Source: Alphaproteobacteria bacterium (GTDB lineage Bacteria > Pseudomonadota > Alphaproteobacteria > Sphingomonadales > Emcibacteraceae). From it: a DNA stretch of 35,590 nucleotides. The notes under the pieces were generated by a model. It was given only the letters and a program-made list of their open reading frames with translations, was not told where the DNA came from and did not search any database. Position 1 is the first letter of the stretch, and each line of letters starts with the position of its first letter. Location of the stretch: NCBI GenBank assembly GCA_030428615.1, contig JAUIDN010000025.1, forward strand, positions 1 through 35,590. The letters are read 5' to 3'. Below are positions 16,962-25,715 of this stretch, one piece after another. The position numbers and the translations under genes were made by a program.

Positions 16962-19900
16962 CTACCTTGATCCACCATTAATTTTTGCATCTTTTAAAAT
17001 AATAACACCTTCTCCTTTAGGGACTTCAACAGTAATTTGCTGCGATGCATCGTCATAGGTAAAGTCTTTTAACGCTTTATCGTTAAACATAACGGACGAA
17101 GGTTTGCCGCTCACGCCGATCAGCAACTTCCCACCTTTGCTATGATAATATTTCAAACCGTTTTCAGATAATTCAAAGGTAACGGGCATATCCGACTTTA
17201 CAATTGTTTCTTCGTCGCGAATAAACGTCGTCGCAGACGCGACAAATAAATTGTCATTGCTCCATGTCATTGCGACCGCGTCAGTCTGCATATCATTAAT
17301 CACATAAACATCGTTTGGTTGCGTGGAATAGGCGAAATTCTTTCCGAAAGCCGTGCCGGAAACAAAGCCGTCATGCATTTCGCTCCTCACGCCGGTCACA
17401 TTATCGGTCGTAATAACATTCGCCATTACAAGTGGTTTGGCGTCCCGGGTCTCATAGGTAGCCTTTATCATCCCTTCCTTTTTAAGCGGCCTCACGTTAT
17501 TCAGTGTTTTAATATAGTGCGGGGTTTCAACCGCCTTAACATCCATATTTCCGGATGAAAGGTGGATTATATTCAGCTTTTTTCCTGCTTTGGTAATGGA
17601 GGAAACATCCTGTCCCACCTGAATATCCTTAAGTTCCATTGTCTGATAAAGCAAATTAACGTCGACATCATCACTCTTCGGAATAGCAATATCCAGCATC
17701 AACACCGTTCTGGGTTTAAGATAGAGCACATTGCGAGTTAACGATTTTACCTTATCCCAATAAAGCCTGCCAATATCACCGGAAGAAAAAGCCGCTTTCT
17801 TTCCGTCAAGAAATTGAGCAATAAAGGCATGATCATTAAAGCCCGGCGCAAAACCGACCGGGTCACCGACACGTTGACTTTGATGATTACCATCGATCAG
17901 GATTGTCGAATGCGCAACCGGTTGCGTAAGCCACGACTGATAGAGCGGATCCTCATAATAATCTGATGTTGAAAGATGTCGGTCTTCAATAAAAATCTGC
18001 CCTTTATCGGCAACATAAAAGCTGCCCTGATCCAGGTGCTGGTGATTAAAGAAGGGGCCGGTTCTCATAACGAAAACAAAATCATCTTTTTCCCAGCCGC
18101 TTTTAAAAACCGTTGTCCCTACGTTGTGGAAGGCCTTTACCGGATTCTCGTCAAAAGCGGTATCCTGAGTAACATTTTCAGTATCATAAAGAACATCCTG
18201 GAATGTTTCAGCACCTTTAAGATAGTTATAATACCACCCAAGGCGGGGTTCCTTTTGCTTGTCCAGTAAATAAGCCCAATTGGAAACTGGAATGATATTT
18301 CCTGTTGAATCACCGAAATCGAACCATTTTCTGTCCTTTACCAGCCCCGCCCATATATATTCATTATAGGTTCCGGTAAGAGAGGCACTGACATCAATGT
18401 TAAAAACATTGTCTAAAGAAGGCATGCTGTAAGCCAAATTGGACATACTATAGCTGTTATAGCCAAGACCTTCACCCCATGATCCATCTTCGGTATCGGC
18501 AACCCTGTTTAGAAATGTGTAATATTTCAACATTGTCCCGGTAAAGTATGGCTCCAGGTTTTCTGTTTCCGGGCCATCTGCATAAATCGCCGCCATGTTC
18601 ATTAACGATCCACCCAAAATCATCGCGAGCCAATTCGACGTTTTTGACGTTATATTGTCATTGTAGACATAAGTCCGGTAGCCGCCTTTAATTATGTTTT
18701 TAATCAGCGCGTCGCGAATTTTTTTGCTTTCTGTCGGGCTCATAAGATCATACGTAAGATCATAAGCTTCCGCCAGGCGGTGTGACCAGCTTCCAGTATT
18801 ATGCTCGCTGTAACGTCCCCTTTTTATCTGCCAGGGGTGTGACCAGTCCGGCCACTCAGATAACGTCAACAACATTTCTTTTACATAATTTCCAGCTTCC
18901 ATATCACCATGAAAAGCATAAGCCATGGAATTGGTGCGCAGTGGTCCCGCTGTCCTGAATATATGCGACACCCATGACGCCCATGTTGGTAACCAGACTT
19001 CGTCAGGAAACTGATCAAGATCATAGACCAGACTTTCAAGTGGATATGCCTCGCGGCCATTTTTCGCGTCTTTTAGAATATCATCGTAAACTGACTTAAA
19101 ACGTTCTTCTTTAAATCGCTTATCAATATTTTTCTTCTTTTCATCGTCAAAAAGGAGCCTTGGATGTTTACCCGCAATCTCCTGAACTTTTGGGGCAATG
19201 TGAATTGTAAATTGTGTTTGGGAAAGGATGCTGGCATTCCTGTAAGCCGTAAGCTTTCCAATATAAAGTCCTTTGGGATAAGACAGAATAAGTGGTTTTA
19301 GCGACCATTCTTCACCCTTTTTTGTAAGATCTCCTTCGTAAATTGGATTATCTTTATCGGTTAAAGGCGCTATTTCCACGCTTACTTTCTGTGCATCCAA
19401 CGGCCAAACCCCACTTAACTTAAATTCATCACCTTCGTTAAAATGTTTTTGTGGAATATATTGTGAAAATTCCGGCAGTTTGAACATGGCGGGTTCAACA
19501 AATTGAAAGGCCATCGCCTGATGCGCTTCCACATGAATATCATCAAGTCCAAGATAAAATGGCATATCCGGATCCGCGTCAGGAATCTTTGCAAGCACCG
19601 CCAAGGCATAAACCCTTATATTCTTGTCGCCCGTCAATTTAGGGTTTTCACGAACAAGGTCGTTATAATCAACCGTTAACGCTACCCATTCATTTGTCTT
19701 TGGGTTGGGTATTGTTATATCAAGCTTTCCATAATCACCCGCTGCAAACCTTACCTTGAAAAATTCCGCCTTCAAATTGGTTTTGAGATAATATCTGAGA
19801 TCCACTTTCATCCCTGGTCTCAAATGGATATCCATAAGCTTCTGCGCGCCAGCATAATTATCGACATTTGTATATGGCGTCACTTTTTGGACAATCGAAA

Positions 19901-20102
19901 TATTAGGGTCTTTCGCCAAAATTTCGTTAACCCTGAAATTGGGGTCATAAGCGGTATCCTGCCACAACGGATAGGATGCCCAGGCACCAAGTTCTCGGTC
20001 TTCAAAATCTTCATTATAGATAAAAGGCTCAAGTGCTATCTGAGCAAAAGATTGGCTTATAAACAACAGATACAAGGTAACCAGGAAAGTGATATTTTTC
20101 AT
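16962..20102 (-). CDS. Heparinase II/III-like polysaccharide lyase, secreted
   Basis: A 1046-residue exported protein: signal peptide (about 1-20, ending QSFA), a beta-sandwich-like N-terminal part that resembles a carbohydrate-binding region (about 25-200), an alpha/alpha-toroid (about 310-640), and a beta-sandwich heparinase II/III domain. The catalytic region is seen in SWSHRLAEAYDL (about 435) and FFNHQHLDQGSFYV (H687, H689), as in PL12/PL15/PL17/PL21-type lyases. It would cleave uronic-acid polymers by beta-elimination, giving unsaturated uronates. It heads a minus-strand operon with the SDR reductase and KDG kinase, which process that product. With NagA/NagB-like genes nearby, a glycosaminoglycan-like or uronate/HexNAc polymer is the likely substrate; alginate is an alternative. 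Confidence 0.82.
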   Translation of the reverse strand: MKNITFLVTLYLLFISQSFAQIALEPFIYNEDFEDRELGAWASYPLWQDTAYDPNFRVNEILAKDPNISIVQKVTPYTNVDNYAGAQKLMDIHLRPGMKVDLRYYLKTNLKAEFFKVRFAAGDYGKLDITIPNPKTNEWVALTVDYNDLVRENPKLTGDKNIRVYALAVLAKIPDADPDMPFYLGLDDIHVEAHQAMAFQFVEPAMFKLPEFSQYIPQKHFNEGDEFKLSGVWPLDAQKVSVEIAPLTDKDNPIYEGDLTKKGEEWSLKPLILSYPKGLYIGKLTAYRNASILSQTQFTIHIAPKVQEIAGKHPRLLFDDEKKKNIDKRFKEERFKSVYDDILKDAKNGREAYPLESLVYDLDQFPDEVWLPTWASWVSHIFRTAGPLRTNSMAYAFHGDMEAGNYVKEMLLTLSEWPDWSHPWQIKRGRYSEHNTGSWSHRLAEAYDLTYDLMSPTESKKIRDALIKNIIKGGYRTYVYNDNITSKTSNWLAMILGGSLMNMAAIYADGPETENLEPYFTGTMLKYYTFLNRVADTEDGSWGEGLGYNSYSMSNLAYSMPSLDNVFNIDVSASLTGTYNEYIWAGLVKDRKWFDFGDSTGNIIPVSNWAYLLDKQKEPRLGWYYNYLKGAETFQDVLYDTENVTQDTAFDENPVKAFHNVGTTVFKSGWEKDDFVFVMRTGPFFNHQHLDQGSFYVADKGQIFIEDRHLSTSDYYEDPLYQSWLTQPVAHSTILIDGNHQSQRVGDPVGFAPGFNDHAFIAQFLDGKKAAFSSGDIGRLYWDKVKSLTRNVLYLKPRTVLMLDIAIPKSDDVDVNLLYQTMELKDIQVGQDVSSITKAGKKLNIIHLSSGNMDVKAVETPHYIKTLNNVRPLKKEGMIKATYETRDAKPLVMANVITTDNVTGVRSEMHDGFVSGTAFGKNFAYSTQPNDVYVINDMQTDAVAMTWSNDNLFVASATTFIRDEETIVKSDMPVTFELSENGLKYYHSKGGKLLIGVSGKPSSVMFNDKALKDFTYDDASQQITVEVPKGEGVIILKDAKINGGSR

Positions 20103-20139
20103 ATTTTTATTTTCATCTACAATGGTGGGTATTTTTAGT

Positions 20140-20166
20140 TTATTATTTTTTACATAAAAATAATAA
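20140..20166. promoter_or_regulatory. Inverted repeat between divergent lyase and propeller genes
   Basis: TTATTATTTTT (20140-20150) and AAAAATAATAA (20156-20166) form a perfect 11-bp inverted repeat around TACAT. It is central in the 101-base gap between two divergent exported-protein genes, so a shared operator is plausible. It is made of A and T only apart from the central C, so chance cannot be excluded. Confidence 0.4.
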
Positions 20167-20203
20167 TGATCACGCCGACCATCGTCAAATTAAAGGTGAA
20201 GTT

Positions 20204-21541
20204 ATGACCCATAAAAAAACAACACTTGTAATTCAGTTCTTTTTCTTAATGGCGGTTTCGATGTCGCCTTCATATTCATTTGCCAATGACAGCAAAATAA
20301 TTGCCACGCGCTATTCAACCAATTTCCCGCAGTCAAAAGGTAATTATAATGGCATTTCATCTGCAAGTGATGGTCTGATCTATTATGTGCTTTGTTCAGG
20401 CGATCTTAATGTTGGTGCTCAGATGTATTCCTTCAACCCTAAAGGCGGCCAGATCACGCACCTGGCGGATCTTACCGAAGAAACTGACGGTTATGATATG
20501 AAAGCGATACCGCAGGGGAAAAGTCATGTGAATTTCTATGAATATAAAGGAAAGCTTTATTTCGCCACCCATGTTGACTTTTATAAAAACGTCGACGGAA
20601 AGGAACTTATGGGTGATCCCCCTGCCGGTTACAAACCATATCAGGGAGGACACATTTTATCCTATGATATGAAAACCGGCGAGATTGAAGATCTCGGCAT
20701 CGCTTCTCCGACCAGAGGGGGCATCATTGCCCAAACAATGGATACCGAACGTGGCAGAATTTATGGTCTTACATGGCCCGCCGGTGAGGTATTTCGATAT
20801 GATGTCGAAAGCCGGGACCTTAAACAATTTGGAAAATTTTTTGCTGATGGTGAAGAGGGTGATGGAGACCGCTATCAGATTCTCAGCCGCTCACTGACTG
20901 TTAGCAAGAATAATGGAAGCATGTTTTTTAATAACCCGCTCGGTGAAATTTACGAATATATTTTCGATCAGGACGAAATTAAAAAAGTCGATACAGAAAA
21001 CCTTAAAAAGGATTATTTCGGCGTTCCGGTGGGCCGGTCAATGGGTTATCAGTGGAGACAGTCTGTGTGGTCAGAGCTGGACCAGATGATTTATGGGGTG
21101 CATAACGAATCCGAATATCTGTTTAGTCTTGATCCGATAACAAAAAAAGTGACCCTGATTGACCGCGTGGCTTCTGAAACATCCAAAAAGGCTGGCGCTA
21201 TGGGATACGGCTTCAGCTTGGGACTGGTCTTCGGGCCGGAGAATAAAGTATTATACCACATTTCTCATGCCTATCCGAATGAAGAGGAATTTGAAAAATT
21301 TGGCCCCGGTGCCGTTGATGACCTGAGACTTAAAAACCATCATGTTATTTCTTATGATCTGACTGAACAAAAGTATGAAGACCTTGGAGAGATTATTTTT
21401 GAAGATGGCAGTGAACCCATACACATCAATTCTCTGGCACTCGGTAGTGATGGTAATTTTTACGCATTGGCCACATTGGAATTGGAGAACGGCGGAGAAA
21501 CCACTGATTTGATCTCATTCCCCAACCCCAAGGACAAATAA
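20204..21541 (+). CDS. Secreted beta-propeller protein of the glycan locus
   Basis: A 445-residue exported protein with a signal peptide of about 27 residues (ending SFAN). The rest consists of repeated blade-like units: GLIYYVLCSGDLNVGAQMYS, GKLYFATHVDF, ILSYDMKTGEIEDLG, GRIYGLTWPAGEVFRYD, QMIYGVHNESEYLFSLDP and NFYALATLE. This suggests a seven-bladed propeller. I do not recognise the exact family. Propellers in such loci include oligogalacturonate or ulvan-type lyases and glycan-binding proteins, and conserved His and Tyr residues are present. A good AAAGGTGA precedes ATG 20204. It diverges from the large lyase and is probably co-regulated with it, acting in the periplasm or at the surface. 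Confidence 0.6.
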   Translation: MTHKKTTLVIQFFFLMAVSMSPSYSFANDSKIIATRYSTNFPQSKGNYNGISSASDGLIYYVLCSGDLNVGAQMYSFNPKGGQITHLADLTEETDGYDMKAIPQGKSHVNFYEYKGKLYFATHVDFYKNVDGKELMGDPPAGYKPYQGGHILSYDMKTGEIEDLGIASPTRGGIIAQTMDTERGRIYGLTWPAGEVFRYDVESRDLKQFGKFFADGEEGDGDRYQILSRSLTVSKNNGSMFFNNPLGEIYEYIFDQDEIKKVDTENLKKDYFGVPVGRSMGYQWRQSVWSELDQMIYGVHNESEYLFSLDPITKKVTLIDRVASETSKKAGAMGYGFSLGLVFGPENKVLYHISHAYPNEEEFEKFGPGAVDDLRLKNHHVISYDLTEQKYEDLGEIIFEDGSEPIHINSLALGSDGNFYALATLELENGGETTDLISFPNPKDK

Positions 21542-21563
21542 ATAAAAATATAGAAGTTTACGC

Positions 21564-21585
21564 GCCTCTAATCCAACTTAGAGGC
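21564..21585. terminator. Hairpin at the propeller/NagB-like convergent ends
   Basis: GCCTCTAA-TCCAAC-TTAGAGGC is a perfect 8-bp stem that overlaps the stop codon and last codons of the minus-strand NagB-like gene. Neither strand has a clear T-run after it, so it may stabilise transcript ends rather than act as a strong intrinsic terminator. Confidence 0.45.
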
Positions 21586-22335
21586 ACTATCCTCATCAAT
21601 ATAAAGAACCGCGTGCGGGTGTTTTCTAAGTATTGTTGACGGATATTTTTCCTGTATGTCATCCTTAAGCGTGTGATAGATGGCATCCGCTTTGTTGATA
21701 CCCGGCGCAATTGCATACGCATATGCCGCATTAAATAAAACCGGTATGGTTAGGGTAATAGCATGGGTCGGCACTTCTTCAATCACATCAAAGCATATTT
21801 CATCTTCCGGATCGACCTGCTGCCATCTGTTTTTTTCGTCAAGGTCAATGATCTTAACAACCTCAGGATCATCGAAAAAAGCGACATGAGGATCATTAAA
21901 CGCCAAGTGTGTATTTTCACCGATACCGAGAATGACAATATCTGTTGGATATTTTTTCATAAGATCGGCGTATCTTTCGCATTCCCCTGCCAAGTCATCC
22001 ACATCCCCGTTCATATAATAAACCTCACGGAAAGGCACATGACTGAACAGAACATCTTTAAGATAATTTCCAAATAATTGCGGCGCACTTCTATCAAGCC
22101 CGACATACTCGTCCATGTGAAACGCGTTTATACGGCTCCAGTCGATGTCTTTATCTCTCAGGGAAGCGAGAAATTCATTTTGTGACGGCGCCGCGGCGAA
22201 AACGATATTGATATAGTCTTTATCCTCAAGAAGCTGATTAATCCGTTCGCTGACTTCATCCGCAGCAGCTTTACCCATTTGTGGGCGGGTTTGGTAAATT
22301 TTCACATTCAGTTGTTCTTTTTGTAATTCACGCAT
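21568..22335 (-). CDS. Glucosamine-6-phosphate deaminase-like protein (NagB family)
   Basis: A protein of about 255 residues in the NagB/6-phosphogluconolactonase family, which would convert a hexosamine-6-phosphate into the ketose phosphate and ammonia. FHMDEYVGL carries the usual catalytic Asp, and GIGENTHLAFNDP carries the ring-opening His. Compared with classical E. coli-type NagB (NDGHIAFNE), the Asp two before this His is Asn and the later Glu is Asp. It therefore belongs to a divergent subgroup and may prefer another amino sugar. ATG 22335 was chosen; a TTG nine bases upstream is closer to the GAGG and is a real alternative. It follows the NagA-like gene closely in the same operon. Confidence 0.8.
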   Translation of the reverse strand: MRELQKEQLNVKIYQTRPQMGKAAADEVSERINQLLEDKDYINIVFAAAPSQNEFLASLRDKDIDWSRINAFHMDEYVGLDRSAPQLFGNYLKDVLFSHVPFREVYYMNGDVDDLAGECERYADLMKKYPTDIVILGIGENTHLAFNDPHVAFFDDPEVVKIIDLDEKNRWQQVDPEDEICFDVIEEVPTHAITLTIPVLFNAAYAYAIAPGINKADAIYHTLKDDIQEKYPSTILRKHPHAVLYIDEDSASKLD

Positions 22336-22362
22336 ATCTGTCAATTTTTCCTCTTTTCTGAT

Positions 22363-23673
22363 TTAATTTCTACTGTAGACGACATTCCCGCCGATAATCG
22401 TTTTCTCAATTTGAATATCATTATCAAAAATCAGGATATCAGCATCTTTTCCGGGAACCAGTGATCCTTTCCTGTCGGCAATACCCATTATATTAGCCGG
22501 TGTAATAGACGCCATTCTCACCGCATCCTTCAGCGGCACATCCGCGAGGGTAACCATTGTGCGTACCAACCTGTCGGTGGTTGCGACGCTTCCAGCGAAT
22601 GATGTTCTGTCCGGTAATTTTGCCACACCATCTTCCACGATCACTTTAATCCCGTTTTCAAGACTACCTAAAATACTATCACCATCAGGCATTCCAGCCG
22701 CACGCATAGAATCCGTAACCAGCGCGATTTTATCCGCCCCTTTTCTTTTATATATCAATTTAAGGAGTGGTGCCGGCAGATGTTTACCATCAGCAATGAC
22801 CTCCACATTCATTTCGTCAATTAAAAATGCGCTCTGTACGCCACCGGCGAAACGGAAACTGTTGCGCCGTGTCACACCGGCCATTCCGGAATAAAGATGT
22901 GTAGCAAGCGAATACCCATTTTCAAAAGCAACCAGAACGTCTTCGTAAACAGCATTGGTGTGTCCCATTGACGCCATAACGCCTTTCGATTTCAAATATC
23001 TGGCAAATTCAAGTGATCCTTCTTTCTCAGGGGCAGAATCCCACCGTTTGATAACCGATGTTCGTGATAAAATTTCCTTATATTCTTCCGGGTCCGGATT
23101 TCGTATATAACGTGGATCCTGCGCCCCTCTTTGTTCCATTGAATAATAGGGCCCTTCCAAAAACATTCCCATAAACTGTGCGCCCCGGGTGTTTTGTGCG
23201 TCGGCAATTTCATAAACTTCCAGATTTCTGAACAGCTCTTCTTTCCCGCCCGAAGTTGCCGTCGGGTACATTGCTGTCGTCCCGTGCCGCGCATGCATCT
23301 CTGCGGCTTTCAGATACGCCTCAACCGTACCATCCAGAAATGAATGACCACCGCCACCATGAACATGAAGATCAATAAACCCGGGGGAAATGTTAAGACC
23401 TTTTGCGTCGATCTCTATCGCGCCGGGAACGTCCAAATTGGTTTCGCTTACTTCGGTTATTTTACCGTTTTCCACCACCACTGTTCCGCTTGGCAACACG
23501 CGATAAGGAGTAATAACGCGCCCATTAAATATTTTCAGTTTTTTATTCTGCTGGGACTGCGCGTAACCCATCTGCGCAAATGACATTATTGGTAGTAACC
23601 CACCCCCAACAGCGAGTGAGGTCGCACCAATTTTTCGGATAAATTCCCGTCTATTTTCATTTTTACTTTTCAT
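22363..23673 (-). CDS. N-acetylhexosamine deacetylase (NagA family), Tat signal
   Basis: A 436-residue amidohydrolase of the N-acetylglucosamine-6-phosphate deacetylase family. Metal ligands and catalytic residues are intact: H103 and H105 in IDLHVHGGGGH, the Glu of FLEGPYYS, the His of MGHTNA and of ATHLYSGM, and the Asp of LVTDSMRAAG. Unusually, the N-terminus is a twin-arginine signal (NRREFIRKIGATSLAVGGG, R8-R9, then a hydrophobic stretch to about 32 and a cleavage-like AQS), so the enzyme should be exported folded. Normal NagA is cytoplasmic and acts on the phosphorylated sugar. Exported, it would more likely deacetylate a non-phosphorylated sugar or oligosaccharide. GAGGA precedes ATG 23673. 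It lies between the transporter and deaminase genes. Confidence 0.85.
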   Translation of the reverse strand: MKSKNENRREFIRKIGATSLAVGGGLLPIMSFAQMGYAQSQQNKKLKIFNGRVITPYRVLPSGTVVVENGKITEVSETNLDVPGAIEIDAKGLNISPGFIDLHVHGGGGHSFLDGTVEAYLKAAEMHARHGTTAMYPTATSGGKEELFRNLEVYEIADAQNTRGAQFMGMFLEGPYYSMEQRGAQDPRYIRNPDPEEYKEILSRTSVIKRWDSAPEKEGSLEFARYLKSKGVMASMGHTNAVYEDVLVAFENGYSLATHLYSGMAGVTRRNSFRFAGGVQSAFLIDEMNVEVIADGKHLPAPLLKLIYKRKGADKIALVTDSMRAAGMPDGDSILGSLENGIKVIVEDGVAKLPDRTSFAGSVATTDRLVRTMVTLADVPLKDAVRMASITPANIMGIADRKGSLVPGKDADILIFDNDIQIEKTIIGGNVVYSRN

Positions 23674-23721
23674 TGCGATCCTCGTATTAAATTTTATAAT
23701 TGGTCAAACGATAATCCCTGA

Positions 23722-24963
23722 CTAAAAGAACCCTTTAATAGCAAAATAAGTTGTCACCAGAGAGAATATAATAACAGCAATCAAGCCTATATTCATCCTG
23801 ATCGACGCTTTATTTTCATGCATGATACTACTTCTGTTAATCAGGATAAAAATCGGAATTGCAACGGCCGGCAAAATAGCGGCTTGGAACGCCATTGAAA
23901 ATACCATCAATATCGTTGGACTTTGTTCAAGGAAGACAGAACCAAAAGCGATCAGCAAACCGGCAATAATCAGCACCCGGTACATCGGCGAATGAATATC
24001 ACGCGGTCTGCCCGTGTAATCCGAAATTAGCCAGGGTGCAATCAGGACAATCGGAAAAATGGTCGATAAACCCGCCCCCACAATACCAAGTATCAGAAGA
24101 AAAGAAGCAAATTTTCCGCCGATGGGCTCAAACAGACCAATCAAATCAAGTGTATTATCCACTTTAAGTCCCAAAAGATGAAGCGTCCCCGCCGCCACGG
24201 CCATGATGAGACCGCTTATGAGAAACATCATTGAGGCAGATACAAAAGAATCTCTTTTTTCATCTTTCAGATTATTGATGTTCCACCCCTTTTCAACAAC
24301 CACTGTGCTTCGCATAATAAAAACGGCGGCGGAACATGTTGATCCCACCATTGCCGCGACAAGCCCGAATGCCCCCGGTGTGTTGGGAATTGATGGAACC
24401 AGTCCGGTGGCAATATCCGAAATATTAGGGCTTACCATAAAAAAAACGGCGATAAAGCATAGTGCCATTATAATAACAAACAGGGTTAAAATCTTTTCAA
24501 AAACCTTGTATCGGCCAAACCAGAACATAAAAAACAGCATTGTGATCAATACCAGTGTAATCCATGCCGTCTCAACGACCACCCCTGATGTCAGCAATCT
24601 TATTCCTTCCTGAACAAGATCAGAAACAATGCCCATGATACCAACTACAGCCAGTAATTCACCGACAATAAGGGTCGCCATGATGTAAAGTGCTAAAAAC
24701 TTCCCGATTTTAAATTCTGATTTAATATTCAAAAGCGCAGTTTTTTTTGAAACCAGCGTCACCTGACCATAAGCCACCATCAGGACGTAAGTAAATATAC
24801 AGGAAAGAACAATTGCCCAAAGCAAGGTCATCCCGTACTGGGCACCTGCTCTGGCCATAGTGGTAACACTTCCCGTACCAATATTATACCCGATCAAAAA
24901 TAGTCCCGGCCCAACTGCACTCAATGCGATTAATATCTTATTTTTTGTTTTCCCTACCATCAT
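23722..24963 (-). CDS. Nramp-fold transporter lacking metal-site motifs
   Basis: A 413-residue protein with about eleven membrane segments in the Nramp (SLC11) family. The first segment, GPGLFLIGYNIGTGS (about 18-32), lacks the DPGN metal motif, and the sixth, AAMVGSTCSAAVFIMRS, lacks the MPH motif, so it is unlikely to carry Mn or Fe in the classical way. It heads a minus-strand run with NagA- and NagB-like genes, which suggests it moves a sugar, amino sugar or uronate out of the periplasm. That role is inferred from context. It diverges from the KDPG aldolase gene. No TonB-dependent receptor, TRAP or ABC importer is present in the locus, so this is the only obvious inner-membrane importer. 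Confidence 0.75.
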   Translation of the reverse strand: MMVGKTKNKILIALSAVGPGLFLIGYNIGTGSVTTMARAGAQYGMTLLWAIVLSCIFTYVLMVAYGQVTLVSKKTALLNIKSEFKIGKFLALYIMATLIVGELLAVVGIMGIVSDLVQEGIRLLTSGVVVETAWITLVLITMLFFMFWFGRYKVFEKILTLFVIIMALCFIAVFFMVSPNISDIATGLVPSIPNTPGAFGLVAAMVGSTCSAAVFIMRSTVVVEKGWNINNLKDEKRDSFVSASMMFLISGLIMAVAAGTLHLLGLKVDNTLDLIGLFEPIGGKFASFLLILGIVGAGLSTIFPIVLIAPWLISDYTGRPRDIHSPMYRVLIIAGLLIAFGSVFLEQSPTILMVFSMAFQAAILPAVAIPIFILINRSSIMHENKASIRMNIGLIAVIIFSLVTTYFAIKGFF

Positions 24964-25151
24964 TTTACCCAGAATTATGTTATCCCATTTGACTGACAGT
25001 TTATATATTTTGCCCGAAATTGAAACATTATTTATGAGCTTTGCCTTATGGATATTGTTAAGATATAAAAAACAGACGGAAAAGCATTAATGATGCGTAC
25101 TCTGACAAAATTTGTTTCACCCTTGCTATTGATCAGGCGGAGAAAAAGGAT

Positions 25152-25715
25152 ATGGCCCATCAAAATCTGGCGTTCGAAGAACTTCTGAATGACACCAAAA
25201 TAATCCCGGTACTGGTCATCAAAAAACTGGAAACGGCCATTCCGGTCGCCAAAAAACTGATTGATCAGGGTTATAACACGCTGGAAATAACCTTACGCAC
25301 CGAAGGTGCACTTGACGCCATGAAAGCAATTAAAAAATCATTCCCCGACGCGATTGTTGGGGCCGGCACGATAACCGATGGAAAACAGTTACAGAGCGCC
25401 TATGAAGCCGGCGCCCAGTTCGCCGTAAGTCCCGGAACAACAGATGAATTATTGCAGGCGGCAAATGAATTCCCCTTACCCTTTTTACCGGGCGTATCGA
25501 CAACAAGCGAAGCGATGAATTTAAGGTCAAACGGATATAAATTTATGAAATTATTTCCCGCTGAAGCCATTGGCGGCATCGCGTTGCTCAAATCAATCTA
25601 TGGACCACTTCCGGACCTAAAATTTTGCCCGACTGGCGGCATTAATGTCGCCACAGCGGACGAATATTTAGAACTTCCAAATGTGATCTGCGTTGGCGGG
25701 TCGTGGATGGTATAG
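25152..25715 (+). CDS. eda: KDPG/KHG aldolase, C-terminally clipped
   Basis: A 187-residue class I aldolase that splits 2-keto-3-deoxy-6-phosphogluconate into pyruvate and glyceraldehyde-3-phosphate. E45 in LEITLRT and the Schiff-base lysine K133 in FMKLFPAEA are present, with the GAGTI and TGGIN phosphate-site loops. The protein stops right after CVGGSWMV, whereas family members carry about 15-25 more residues forming a last helix. In the next frame, 25714-25761 reads RTEITEIFSYARYLE then stop, which looks like that missing helix, so a small frameshifting deletion probably removed the link. The active site is complete and the enzyme may still work. AAAAGGA precedes the start. Its likely substrate comes from the KDG kinase at 15.2 kb. 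Confidence 0.85.
   Translation: MAHQNLAFEELLNDTKIIPVLVIKKLETAIPVAKKLIDQGYNTLEITLRTEGALDAMKAIKKSFPDAIVGAGTITDGKQLQSAYEAGAQFAVSPGTTDELLQAANEFPLPFLPGVSTTSEAMNLRSNGYKFMKLFPAEAIGGIALLKSIYGPLPDLKFCPTGGINVATADEYLELPNVICVGGSWMV

Noticed and set aside
16952-16990. 13-codon N-terminal extension of the SDR reductase
   Set aside because: It would overlap the end of the lyase gene, and ATG 16951 has a proper AAGGAAA and begins at the normal family start.
25105-25115. ACAAA-A-TTTGT palindrome before the KDPG aldolase gene
   Set aside because: Short and AT-rich, with no second copy at the other glycan promoters, so it is not distinguishable from chance.
25131-25143. TTGATCAGG before the KDPG aldolase as an FNR box
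   Set aside because: Only the first half-site is present. The second half (ATCAA) is missing.
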